A program made the translations under genes and the position numbers. A stretch of 19,210 nt of DNA from assembly GCA_002316295.1 (NCBI GenBank), contig DCDF01000115.1:1-19210 (forward strand). The letters are read 5' to 3'. The notes beneath the pieces were generated by a model, which was not told where the DNA came from, searched no databases, and saw only the letters and a program-made list of their open reading frames with translations. Positions 1 to 8,337 of this stretch are shown here, in pieces. This DNA comes from Syntrophaceae bacterium UBA1062 (GTDB lineage Bacteria; Desulfobacterota; Desulfomonilia; UBA1062). Within the stretch, counting starts at the first letter, position 1, and each line of letters starts with the position of its first letter.

Positions 1-20
1 AGTCATATGGGAGGTTTCTT

Positions 21-1790
21 ATGAAAAAGATTGGCATCCTTTCCGTGGCGGCGATGGCCCTTCTGATGAGCGCCGCCTGCACGCCCGGACCTTCGGAGGA
101 GAAGAAGGCGATCGATGGAGTCAGCGCCGAATCTGATCTGCAGGCGCACACCGATGTCTTCCGAAAGGGGATCGAGAAAGTCGCGGGCAATATCTATGCA
201 GCCATAGGTTTCGGGCTTGCGAACTCGATCATGATCGAAGGCGTGGACGGGCTCATCATCGTCGACACCATGGAATCGTGCGAGGCAGCCGAAGACGTGC
301 TGGCCGAATTCAGGAAGGTATCGGACAAGCCGGTCAAGGCAATCATCTACACCCACAATCACGCAGACCACATCTTCGGCGCAGAGGTGTTCGCACGGGC
401 AGCCGATGTGCCGGTGTACGCACACGAGACAACCTCGCATCACGTAGACCGCATCGCGAGCAAGATGCGTATGGTGACGGACATGCGGGCCATGCGCATG
501 TTCGGCTCCTTCCTTGACGAACAAGGCCTTGTCAACTGCGGGATCGGCCCTTTCCTCCGCTACCGCGGAGACAGCACGATCGGATACCTCCCGCCGAACA
601 GAACGTTTTCCGATACCCTCGCCGACACGGTCGCCGGAGTCGAGTTCGAGCTGATCCACGCACCGGGGGAAACCGATGACCAGATATTCGTATGGCTGCC
701 GAAAGAGCGGGCGCTTCTATGCGGCGACAACTTCTACTGGGCCTTTCCGAATCTTTACACGATCCGGGGCACGCCCTACCGCAGCCTCCAGCAGTGGTAC
801 CGGAGCATCGATGCGATGCGCGACAGAAGACCCGAATACCTGATACCGAGCCACAGCAGGCCCATTGTTGGGGAGGATAGGGTCGAGACTGTGCTCAGGG
901 ACTATCGCGACGCGATTCAGTTCGTCCACGATCAGGCCATACGCGGCATCAACGGGGGCATGACCCCGGATGAGCTGGCCGAACACATCACATTGCCTCC
1001 GCATCTTGCGGATGCCCCGTATCTCCAGCCATTCTACGGCCGCGTGTCATGGTCTGTCCGCTCCGTTTTTGCCGGAGAGATGGGCTGGTTCGACGGCGAC
1101 TCCGCTCATATCGATCCCCTGACCCGATCAGAGGAGGCACGCCTGCTGGCGCGCCTGGCCGGGGGCGAGGGGGCGCTGCGCAAGCACGCGCAGGAGGCGC
1201 TGGAAAACGGTGAATACCGGGCCGCGCTGCATCTCTCGGGACATCTGGTGCGCCTGGATCCGAATGACCGTGACGCAAAGGACATCCGGGTACGGGCGTT
1301 GGTTGCCCTGGGCGAGCGGGAGAAAAACCCCAACGCCCGCCATTATTATCTGACCGAAGCCCTGGAAATCAAGGACGGATTCATCGCTATGGCGGATGCG
1401 AAGCCCACGCAGAAGCAGGTGCGCCGATTTCCCCTGGAGGGCTTTTTCGATATCCTGGCCGTGAGCCTCGACCCCGAGGCGAGCGCTCAGACTGACCAGA
1501 AGGTGGGAATACGGTTTCCGGATGAGGGGAAAGCGTATGTCATCCATGTGCGCCGCGGCGTTGCCGAGATCAGGCCGTGCGATCCGGACGCGTTCGGCGG
1601 CATGGACCTGGACATCGAGGTCACGGCGGATTCGAATGCCTTCAGGGAGATGCTCGCTCGGATCCGCAATCCCGTACTCGCCATGGCCGGGTTCGAGTAT
1701 GGCAAGGGCGGCGCGATCGCGTTTGCACGGTTCCTCAGCATGTTCGGCCCGCTCGATCCAAAGCTGCCATATGAGCCGCTGAATCGATAA
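21..1790 (+). CDS. Lipoprotein MBL-fold alkylsulfatase (type III sulfatase, SdsA1/BDS1-like)
   Basis: The likely reaction is zinc-dependent hydrolysis of primary alkyl sulfates to alcohol and sulfate. The 589-residue product starts with a lipoprotein signal ending in the lipobox MSAAC (Cys20), so it should be a membrane-anchored periplasmic protein. The metallo-beta-lactamase domain (about residues 50-285) has THNHADH at 111-117 (H112, H114, D116, H117), H213, the bridging Asp in CGDN (D236) and H278 in PSHSRP. The rest matches the family plan: a helical dimerisation region (about 315-430) and a C-terminal SCP2-like substrate-binding domain (about 460-585). It is slightly shorter than the roughly 650 residues of classical members. 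GGGAGG lies just before the ATG. It converges with rarD, 22 bases away. The family call is firm, but the substrate (alkyl versus other sulfate ester) is inferred. Confidence 0.9.
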   Translation: MKKIGILSVAAMALLMSAACTPGPSEEKKAIDGVSAESDLQAHTDVFRKGIEKVAGNIYAAIGFGLANSIMIEGVDGLIIVDTMESCEAAEDVLAEFRKVSDKPVKAIIYTHNHADHIFGAEVFARAADVPVYAHETTSHHVDRIASKMRMVTDMRAMRMFGSFLDEQGLVNCGIGPFLRYRGDSTIGYLPPNRTFSDTLADTVAGVEFELIHAPGETDDQIFVWLPKERALLCGDNFYWAFPNLYTIRGTPYRSLQQWYRSIDAMRDRRPEYLIPSHSRPIVGEDRVETVLRDYRDAIQFVHDQAIRGINGGMTPDELAEHITLPPHLADAPYLQPFYGRVSWSVRSVFAGEMGWFDGDSAHIDPLTRSEEARLLARLAGGEGALRKHAQEALENGEYRAALHLSGHLVRLDPNDRDAKDIRVRALVALGEREKNPNARHYYLTEALEIKDGFIAMADAKPTQKQVRRFPLEGFFDILAVSLDPEASAQTDQKVGIRFPDEGKAYVIHVRRGVAEIRPCDPDAFGGMDLDIEVTADSNAFREMLARIRNPVLAMAGFEYGKGGAIAFARFLSMFGPLDPKLPYEPLNR

Positions 1791-1812
1791 GCCCCGGCTT
1801 CACGCCAGTTTT

Positions 1813-2697
1813 TCAAGCAGCGGGAAAGGTCTGGGATCTGCGGGTCAGATAGCTTTCCGCCGCATAGACGATAAGGGCCGACCACACGATACAGAAGCCG
1901 ATGAGCCTGTCGCCGGTGAACGGCTCATGATAGGCGAACACTCCGAGGAGAAACTGGATAGTAGGTGCGATATACTGCAGGATGCCGAGCAGCGAGAGAT
2001 CGATGCGCCTGGCTGCAGACGAGAAGAGCAGCAAGGGTACCACGGTAATGAACCCTGTACCGATGAGCAGGATATCAATAAGCGCTCCGGTGCGGAGGAA
2101 CGCGCCCTGGCCTGTCTGACCGATATATACCAGAAATGCGAACGCGGGCAGGAGCAGGACGGCGGTCTCCACGGTCAGGCCCTGGAGCGACCCCAGCGGT
2201 GCGGTCTTCTTGATCAGACCGTAGAGGCTGAAGGTGATCGCCAGGGTGAGCGCGATCCATGGCAGTGACCCGTGGGCAACGGAAAGATACAGTACGCCCG
2301 CCGCCGCCAGCGCGATGGCGGCCCACTGCCCGGGTCGGAGCCGCTCGCGCAGGATCACGACCCCCAGCAAAACGCTGAGCAGGGGATTGATGAAATAACC
2401 AAGGCTCGTCTCCAGGATAAACCCGGCACCAACGGCCCAGATATAGGTCAGCCAGTTGACAGCGATCAGCGCCCCCGATGCGGCGTATGCGCGCAGAACC
2501 CGCATGCTGAAAACATTTCTGCGCAGGCCGTTCCATTGCTGCGCTGCGAGGAGCACGAGAAGAAGCGTGATGAACGACCAGATGATCCGGTGACAGAGCA
2601 CCTCGGAGGCGGGGGTAAGCCGGAGCCACTTCCAGTATACCGGCAGCAGGCCCCACAGTATATAAGTGGAGGCTGCATACAGGACTCCTCTGTTCAT
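1813..2697 (-). CDS. rarD: RarD-type EamA/DMT-family transporter
   Basis: This 294-residue inner-membrane protein looks like a ten-helix EamA/DMT permease of the RarD branch. The opening GVLYAASTYILWGLLPVYWK is the hallmark of RarD (named for chloramphenicol sensitivity), as is the inner stretch LGYFINPLLSVLLGVVILRERL. Two EamA halves are visible (about 1-140 and 150-285), the second with the typical ending of IAPTIQFLLGVFAYHEPF. The natural substrate of the family is not settled, and export of amino-acid-like compounds is the usual guess. GAGGCGG precedes the ATG by about 8 bases. Its neighbours, DUF2917 and a MocR regulator, are suggestive because MocR proteins often control EamA exporters; that link is inference. 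The family call is firm. Confidence 0.92.
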   Translation of the reverse strand: MNRGVLYAASTYILWGLLPVYWKWLRLTPASEVLCHRIIWSFITLLLVLLAAQQWNGLRRNVFSMRVLRAYAASGALIAVNWLTYIWAVGAGFILETSLGYFINPLLSVLLGVVILRERLRPGQWAAIALAAAGVLYLSVAHGSLPWIALTLAITFSLYGLIKKTAPLGSLQGLTVETAVLLLPAFAFLVYIGQTGQGAFLRTGALIDILLIGTGFITVVPLLLFSSAARRIDLSLLGILQYIAPTIQFLLGVFAYHEPFTGDRLIGFCIVWSALIVYAAESYLTRRSQTFPAA

Positions 2698-2752
2698 GAT
2701 TCACCGCCTCTTCGTGTGGTGTTTTCTCCGGCAGCAGGGAAGGACGGACGGG

Positions 2753-2782
2753 AAGATACCAGTACCGGACGGAAAGAATCAA
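2753..2782 (-). promoter_or_regulatory. Possible sigma-70 promoter of rarD
   Basis: On the minus strand, TTGATT (2777-2782) and TATCTT (2753-2758) are separated by 18 bases, each matching the consensus at four of six positions. Just upstream is an inverted repeat CCGGACG (2765-2771) / CGTCCGG (2795-2801) that spans the -35 region and encloses a short T run. This suggests rarD can be transcribed separately from the DUF2917 gene. It rests only on motif matching. Confidence 0.3.
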
Positions 2783-2872
2783 CTGTTTTTTAAGCGTCCG
2801 GCTCCGGGGTATACCGGAACGAGCCCTGTCTTGAGGCATGTGATTCCTCTCAGCCCATGAACGGATGCTCTG

Positions 2873-3229
2873 TCACCGGCTCGTCCGAGGGAAAACCCCG
2901 AAGGAATGACAGTTTCGCATGTCTTCGCCAGCGAGGCTCGGCATTCGGCCGTGCACGACCCGAATCACCGAATCCTCGAGGGCCTCCATGATGATGAGCC
3001 CGGGGCCGCTGATGCTCAGGGAGGAGTGCTCTCCCATGACATGATCGGCAGGATCGTTCTCTCTGGTCAGCCATATCATGCCCGACGCGCACATCACCCG
3101 TATGCCCTGCCGCGCATGGAGGACCTCCACGACGCAGCCCTTCCGGATGCGGATCTCCTCAGATTCTCTCCGCTCGGAGCCCGCTCTGCTGATATAGTTC
3201 ATGAAAAGATCTCTGCAAATATTCTTCAT
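2873..3229 (-). CDS. DUF2917 domain protein
   Basis: This 118-residue protein has no recognised catalytic motif. The central segment (about 26-98) fits DUF2917: a short all-beta, cupin-like domain with G-x-R-V near residue 42, the W-L-T-R-E-N-D-P-A-D segment (about 52-61), the glycine-containing S-G-P-G-L-I-I-M turn and a final V-I-R-V strand. There is no signal peptide or membrane helix. The function is unknown in the family. It is divergent from the MocR-type regulator and upstream of rarD on the same strand (gap of about 175 bases). The start is uncertain: the ATG at 3229 lacks a good ribosome site, and an alternative in-frame ATG lies nine codons later (3202). The family call is fairly confident; the role is unknown. 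Confidence 0.7.
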   Translation of the reverse strand: MKNICRDLFMNYISRAGSERRESEEIRIRKGCVVEVLHARQGIRVMCASGMIWLTRENDPADHVMGEHSSLSISGPGLIIMEALEDSVIRVVHGRMPSLAGEDMRNCHSFGVFPRTSR

Positions 3230-3279
3230 ACCGGGATGATACGCGGCTCAAAAAAATGAATAAAGATGCAGCACAGAAC

Positions 3280-3345
3280 AATTGTACCGATAACACTTTC
3301 GGGTTATACTCAACTGTACCGGTCATCGAAACGGTGAACTGTATC
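3280..3345 (+). repeat. Three direct repeats in the MocR promoter (probable operator)
   Basis: The motif AA(T/C)TGTA(C/T)C occurs three times in the same orientation: AATTGTACC at 3280-3288, AACTGTACC at 3312-3320 and AACTGTATC at 3337-3345. Copy 1 overlaps the -35 box and copy 2 lies just after the -10 box. The spacings are 32 and 25 bases. MocR/GabR-type regulators are known to bind direct repeats near their own promoters, so autoregulation is a reasonable inference. Confidence 0.5.
3282..3310 (+). promoter_or_regulatory. Sigma-70-like promoter of the MocR gene
   Basis: TTGTAC (3282-3287) and TATACT (3305-3310, five of six consensus positions) are separated by 17 bases, giving a predicted start of transcription near 3317 and a leader of about 80 bases before the ATG at 3398. 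The -35 box is weak, which suits a regulated promoter. It is interleaved with the direct repeats. Confidence 0.5.
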
Positions 3346-3397
3346 TACACACTGAAACGGCGATTCCTGTAGAATAGATGGAAGTGAGGAGGTGTAT

Positions 3398-4821
3398 ATG
3401 GAACCGACCGTCGTCCGGCACCTGTATGAGGAAGTGGCGGAAAGCATCTCCCGGCAGGTCGAGCGCGGCACCTACCGGGCCGGGGAGAGGATCCCCTCGA
3501 TCAGGGCCTTGAGCCGCCAGATGGGCGTGAGCATCACGACGGCCATGGAAGCCTACCGGCTCCTGGAAGACAGGGGAGTGATCGAGGCGCGCCCTCAGTC
3601 CGGATATTATGTCCGTTCGCTTACGACCAGGGCGCCGGCCATGCCCGCCGTATCACGGGAGGACATGAGCCCGGTGACCTGCTGCGTTGAGAAGATCGTG
3701 AGCAAGGTGTTCAAGGACTGCATCGGCCCGGTCTCGATCCAGCTCGGCACCAACATACCTCACACCGACCTTCTGCCCGTGGACAAGCTCAACCGGTGCC
3801 TGGCGTCCGCGGTCAGGCGGTGGGGCAACCTGAGCGTGTCCTACTCCTTTCCCGGCGACGAGAGGCTGCGCACCCATATCGCAAAGCGGGCGGCCACTGC
3901 AGGATGTGAGATCACACCTGAAGACGTGATCATCACCTCGGGCTGCCAGGAGGCCGTTTCCATCGCGCTGAAGGCCCTGTGCAGACCGGGCGACACTGTG
4001 GCCATCGAGTCGCCCATGTTCTTCAATCATCTCCAGATCATGCAGGGGCTCGACCTCAAGGTGGTGGAGATCCCCTCGAGCCCGGTGGAGGGAATGAGCC
4101 TCGACGCCTTGAGCTTTGTTCTGGAAGACATCCCGGTGAAGGCCTGCCTGATGGTGCCGAACTTCAGCAACCCGCTGGGGTGCTGCATGCCCGAGAAGAA
4201 CAAGGCGGAGCTGGTCCGTATCCTCACACGGCACGGCGTGCCTCTCATCGAAGACGACGTGTATGGAGACCTGAGCTTCTCTCACCAGCGCCCGAAGGCG
4301 GTCAAGGCATTCGACCGCCATGGGCGGTGGTGCTGTGCTCATCGTTCTCCAAGACCCTCGCCCCGGGATACCGGGTGGGGTGGATGTCACCCGGTCGGTT
4401 CAAATCGGAAATCGAGCACCAGAAGATCCTCTGCAACATCGCGACCGCAACGCCGCCCCAGCTAGCAGTCGCCGAATTCCTGGCATGCGGGGGGTATGAC
4501 CATCACCTGAGAAGAATCCGGAGGGCATATGCACGCAGCATCTCGCTCGTCACCGATGCGGTGGTGCGGTACTTTCCCGAAGGAACCAATGTGAGCAGGC
4601 CCTCGGGAGGGTTTTTCCTATGGATCGAGATGCCTGTGCAGGTGGACTCGCTCGCTCTCTATGAGCACGCCCGCGAGCACGGCATCAGCATCGCCCCCGG
4701 ACCGATCTTCTCGGTACGTGACAAATACCGGAACTATATCCGCATAAGCGCCGCCCACTGGTCCGACGAGATCGACGCCGCGATCAGGACCCTCGGCTCT
4801 CTGGCGGGGGATATGGCATAG
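3398..4821 (+). pseudogene. MocR/PdxR-type GntR regulator with aminotransferase-like domain, frameshifted
   Basis: The N-terminus (about residues 5-75) is a GntR winged helix: AGERIPSIRALSRQMGVS, then a recognition region ending in RPQSGYYVR. A fold-type I aminotransferase-like domain follows, with SNPLG, the EDDVYGD motif and the PLP-lysine segment SSFSKTLAPGYRVGW. The first half reads in one frame to about 4327. The lysine segment and everything after continue in the next frame and stop at 4821. Adding one G in the GG at 4326-4327 restores R-V-V-L-C and gives about 474 residues, the normal family length. The uncorrected first frame ends at 4465, truncating the PLP domain. The ATG at 3398 has AGGAGG five bases upstream. 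Either a recent 1-nt deletion or a sequencing error explains it; the intact downstream frame favours a recent event. Confidence 0.88.
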
Positions 4822-4895
4822 ATGCGGGCCGGCGCGGATCGTGTCCGGGGTTTTCCGGCCGGTCCTCCGGATTTGCCGGGGGTCTTACGAGACGG

Positions 4896-5270
4896 TCAGT
4901 CGTACCCGAGCTCTGCAAGCCTTTCTTCGCTGATCCCGAAATAGTGGGCGATTTCGTGGACAACCGTGATCTCGATTTCTTCCTCGAGCTCTTCGATGTC
5001 CCGGCAGAAATCGAGAAGGGGCTCCTTGAACAGGATGATGGTGTCCGGATAAAAGGAAGGGAAGGTGAGAAGCCGGTCGGGAAGCGCCTCACCCGTGTAC
5101 AGGCCGAACAGGATCTCGTCCTCGGGCATTCCCATCTCTTCGAGCAGCTCCGGTTCCGGCCGGTCTTCCACCCGGATGGCCACGTTCTTCACATGACGCA
5201 TGATCTCATCGGGTATCCGGTCGAGTGACCTCCCGACGATCCGCTCGAATTCCTTGTCGTTTATCTTCAT
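4896..5270 (-). CDS. Minimal zincin metallopeptidase, MMP1 family (DUF1025-like)
   Basis: This is a small soluble 124-residue protein with the zinc-binding motif VVHEIAHYFGISEERL near its C-terminus (HEIAH at 105-109, catalytic Glu106). The opening I-x-x-x-E-F-E-R-I-V-x-x-x-L-D-x-I-P, the central N-V-A-I-R-V-E-D strand and the L-F-G-L-Y-T-G segment are typical of the MMP1 zincin-like family (PF06262). No physiological substrate is established for these proteins. I chose the ATG at 5270 because it matches the usual family N-terminus; a GTG eight codons upstream (5294) is open but adds no family-like sequence. Neither start has a strong ribosome site. It converges with the regulator gene, 74 bases away. 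Confidence 0.85.
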   Translation of the reverse strand: MKINDKEFERIVGRSLDRIPDEIMRHVKNVAIRVEDRPEPELLEEMGMPEDEILFGLYTGEALPDRLLTFPSFYPDTIILFKEPLLDFCRDIEELEEEIEITVVHEIAHYFGISEERLAELGYD

Positions 5271-5429
5271 CCCGCCAGAGGTTGTTACCAGCACATGATG
5301 GAGAGAATCAACACATTTTCTCTGCGCACCTCACAGCCGTGGCTGAGCCGTCGGCCGTATGAAGCACGGCGGTCTTTCTTCTGAGAGCCGTCTTGCGGGC
5401 GAAACGGGGAAGGGCCCCGGATTCGGGCA

Positions 5430-6614
5430 TCACCAATCGATGTGTGCGAGATGGACCGTTGCAGCCGCCCTTTCAAACGTATCCGGATCCCACTGGGGGC
5501 GATTGTCCCTGTCGATGAGACGGGCGCGGACTCCTTCCCTGAAATCGTGCTGTGACATGAGATACCGGGCGACATCAAGATCGGAGCGGTAAACATCCTT
5601 CAGAGCTCTCTCCTCGTCGCGGCGCAGACACTCGAGTGTCACCACAACCGCGGTCGGCGAGCGCTCCGAGAGCCTCTCGAACACCCCTTCGCACAGGTCG
5701 TTCAGTGTACTGCACGCCCTCAGTTTGCTGAGGATACCGGTCACCGATTTCTTGCCGGCAAAATGTTCCTCGACCCACCTGTCCATTTCGGGATCGGCCG
5801 GGATGTCGCTCGATGCGAAGGGCTTGAGAATCTCCCGGATCTCCGCCGCAGCCTCTTTCCGCTCGGACGCAAGCGAGGGAGCCCGGCTGATCAGGGCCGC
5901 GACGGCCTCTTCGAGCCGGGAGGAGGGGATGAGGCATGAGGCGAGCCCCACTCGGACGCACTCGGCGCCCTTGAGCTCGTAGCCGGTCAGGCCGAGGAAC
6001 TCGGGGTAGCCTTTGCCGCACCTCGAAAACAGCCAGCGGGTGGCCCCCACGTCGGGGAAAAATCCGATCCGCGTTTCGGGCATGGCCATGCGCGTGGTCT
6101 CTGTGGCGACCACGATATCCGCACCGGCCGCGATCCCGAGCCCTCCTCCCATGGTGATGCCGTGGGCGATGACGACCACGGGCCTGGGGTAATCGTGGAT
6201 GGCCAGGTCGAGATCATTCTCCTCTTTCAGAAACTGCATGGCTGGAGCCATGTCGTTTTCCTGTGAAGCCCGGGCCATGATCTTGATGTCTCCGCCCGCG
6301 CAGAACCCCTTTTCTCCCTCGCCCCGGAAGAGAACGAGCCGTACATCTTCGTTGCCCCGAGCCTTCTCGAGCTCACCGGCCATGGAACGGACCATGTCAA
6401 GGGTAATGCTGTTGATGGCCTCGGGCCGGTTGAGCACGAGATTCAGCACCCCCGGCAACTGCCGGATGAGCACTGCGCCGTTTGAAGAAAATGCCTGCGC
6501 TTCCAACCCCGCCTCCTTCTCAGCCGCCGCCGCATCGTTTCCATCTCCTGTTCGTGGGGGTTTCAGTGCCGGCCGCCGGCTGAAATGGTGCATCATGTGT
6601 ACCGTTATCTCCAT
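5430..6614 (-). CDS. Enoyl-CoA hydratase/isomerase family, 3-hydroxyisobutyryl-CoA hydrolase-like
   Basis: This 394-residue cytoplasmic crotonase-fold enzyme has the CoA and oxyanion-hole segments FCAGGD (104-109) and MGGGLG (155-160), then TRMAMPETRIGFFPDVGAT. The Glu in AMPE (E180) and Asp in PDVG (D188) are the pattern of 3-hydroxyisobutyryl-CoA hydrolases, as is the long C-terminal ECH_2-type region. The expected reaction is thioester hydrolysis in valine catabolism, but without pathway neighbours this could be a related acyl-CoA hydrolase or hydratase. The first 45 or so residues are a low-complexity Ala/Glu-rich extension with no family counterpart. GAAAGG lies nine bases before the ATG and supports the long form. 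It is divergent from the DUF1846 gene. Confidence 0.85.
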   Translation of the reverse strand: MEITVHMMHHFSRRPALKPPRTGDGNDAAAAEKEAGLEAQAFSSNGAVLIRQLPGVLNLVLNRPEAINSITLDMVRSMAGELEKARGNEDVRLVLFRGEGEKGFCAGGDIKIMARASQENDMAPAMQFLKEENDLDLAIHDYPRPVVVIAHGITMGGGLGIAAGADIVVATETTRMAMPETRIGFFPDVGATRWLFSRCGKGYPEFLGLTGYELKGAECVRVGLASCLIPSSRLEEAVAALISRAPSLASERKEAAAEIREILKPFASSDIPADPEMDRWVEEHFAGKKSVTGILSKLRACSTLNDLCEGVFERLSERSPTAVVVTLECLRRDEERALKDVYRSDLDVARYLMSQHDFREGVRARLIDRDNRPQWDPDTFERAAATVHLAHIDW

Positions 6615-6682
6615 TATGTAATACCTTTCCGGACAAATTCAAATAACCACACGAAAGGAGAGCCGGTAATTTTCATGAAAGG

Positions 6683-6706
6683 TGATTGTTCTCGCACGCA
6701 CAATCA
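6683..6706. repeat. Inverted repeat in the divergent ECH / DUF1846 promoter region
   Basis: TGATTGT (6683-6689) and ACAATCA (6700-6706) are perfect 7-base arms separated by 10 bases. They cover the -35 box and spacer of the promoter proposed for the DUF1846 gene, a position suited to an operator. No regulator can be assigned. Confidence 0.35.
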
Positions 6707-6714
6707 TATATAAG
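6686..6714 (+). promoter_or_regulatory. Possible promoter of the DUF1846 gene
   Basis: TTGTTC (6686-6691) and TATAAG (6709-6714, five of six positions) are 17 bases apart. The predicted leader is about 95 bases. The -35 box is weak. Confidence 0.4.
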
Positions 6715-6816
6715 TGCCATGAATACGGGCACGGCGTTTGCGGAGGCTGAGCCTGCATTTCACTGAAGTGACCGGTGCGGTTTCGCCGGCGGCAAACAGT
6801 TTGGACAGGGAGAGTT

Positions 6817-8337
6817 ATGGCCGGAGCGATCGGATTCGACAACGAAAAGTATATCAGAGAACAGACAAAAGAGATTCTTCAGCGGGTGGAGCGTTTCAAC
6901 AACAAGCTCTACCTCGAGTTCGGCGGAAAGCTCATGTATGATTACCACGCGGCCCGCGTGCTCCCAGGCTACGACCCGAACGTGAAGATGAGGCTGCTCC
7001 GGGAGCTCAAGGACAAGGCCGATCTCCTGCTGTGCATCTATGCCGGCGATATCGAGCGCAAGAAGATCAGGGCGGATTTCGGCATCACGTACGACTCGGA
7101 TGCCATGAAGCTCATCGACGATCTGAAGGCGTGGGGCATCAGCGTTCTGGGCGTGGTGATCACGCGGTTCGACGGCCAGCCGGCGGCCAACCAGTTCAAG
7201 AACAAGCTCGAGCGGCGCGGCATCAGGGTGTACGCACATCGGTTCACCAAGGGGTATCCCACGGATGTGGAGACGATCGTGAGCGACGAGGGCTACGGAG
7301 CCAACGACTATATCGAGACCACCAAGCCCCTGGTGATCGTGACCGGGCCGGGACCGGGCAGCGGCAAGCTCGCGACCAGCCTTTCCCAGCTCTATCACGA
7401 CTACCGCAGAAACATCCGATCGGGCTATGCCAAGTTCGAGACCTTCCCCATCTGGAACATCCCGCTGAAGCACCCGGCCAACATCGCATACGAGGCCGCC
7501 ACCGCGGACATACGCGATTTCAATCTCATCGACCCCTTCCACCTGGAGGCCTATGGAGAGACGGCCGTGAATTACAACCGCGACGTGGAGGTTTTTCCCG
7601 TGCTCAAACGCATCCTGGAGAAGATCACGGGATGCGATTCGTTCTACAAGTCGCCTACGGACATGGGCGTGAACCGGGCAGGGTTCGCAATCACGGACGA
7701 CGAAGTGGTGAGCGAGGCGTCGCGCCAGGAGGTGATCCGCCGGTATTTCCGCTATCAGTGCGAGTACGCCATGGGCTTCACCGACAAGGAGACCGTGCAG
7801 AGGGTCGAGCTCCTCGTCAAGGACTTCCGCATCACGCCCGAGCACCGCAGCGTCGTCCTGCCGGCCAGAAAGGCGGCAATCGATGCACAGAGCGACAGCA
7901 CCAAAGGGAACGAGGGCATCTACTGCGGGGCCGCCATCGAGCTCAAGGACGGCACCATAATCACAGGCTGCAACTCCCCCATGATGCACGCTGCATCGAG
8001 CCTCATCATCCGGGCCATCAAGCACCTGGCAGAGATTCCGCCCCGGCTCGAGCTGCTGCCCTCGAACATCATCGAGTCGCTCCGCAACTTCAAGACAGAC
8101 ATTCTGGGCGAGAAGTCGGTGAGCCTCGATCTGGAGGAGGCGCTCGTGGCTTTGAGCATAAGCGCCACCGCCAACCCCGCTGCCCAGATCGCCCTGGAAA
8201 AGATCCGCGATCTCAGCGGGTGCGAAATGCACATGACCCACATCCCGACCCCGGGCGACGACGCCGGTCTGAGAAGGATCGGGGTCAACCTCACGAGCGA
8301 CCCGAACTTTGCGACCAACAATCTCTTCATCTCCTGA
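6817..8337 (+). CDS. DUF1846 / UPF0371 family protein
   Basis: This 506-residue soluble protein is full length for the DUF1846 (UPF0371) family, whose members are about 500 residues. Recognisable segments are IGFDNEKYIREQT at the start, EFGGKLMYDYHAARVLPGYDP (about 34-54) and a glycine-rich GPGPGSGK loop (177-184) that resembles a nucleotide-binding turn. Near the C-terminus is IPTPGDDAGLRRIGVNLTSDP. Structures exist for the family but no function is established to my knowledge, so ligand binding by the glycine loop is inference. I chose the ATG at 6817 because GGGAG precedes it and it matches the usual N-terminus. An upstream in-frame GTG at 6775 only adds Arg-rich sequence. It appears to have its own promoter. 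Confidence 0.9.
   Translation: MAGAIGFDNEKYIREQTKEILQRVERFNNKLYLEFGGKLMYDYHAARVLPGYDPNVKMRLLRELKDKADLLLCIYAGDIERKKIRADFGITYDSDAMKLIDDLKAWGISVLGVVITRFDGQPAANQFKNKLERRGIRVYAHRFTKGYPTDVETIVSDEGYGANDYIETTKPLVIVTGPGPGSGKLATSLSQLYHDYRRNIRSGYAKFETFPIWNIPLKHPANIAYEAATADIRDFNLIDPFHLEAYGETAVNYNRDVEVFPVLKRILEKITGCDSFYKSPTDMGVNRAGFAITDDEVVSEASRQEVIRRYFRYQCEYAMGFTDKETVQRVELLVKDFRITPEHRSVVLPARKAAIDAQSDSTKGNEGIYCGAAIELKDGTIITGCNSPMMHAASSLIIRAIKHLAEIPPRLELLPSNIIESLRNFKTDILGEKSVSLDLEEALVALSISATANPAAQIALEKIRDLSGCEMHMTHIPTPGDDAGLRRIGVNLTSDPNFATNNLFIS

Noticed and set aside
4822..4895. GGCCGG/CCGGCC repeat between the MocR and MMP1 genes as a bidirectional terminator
   Set aside because: Short arms with no T run on either side, in generally CCGG-rich sequence.
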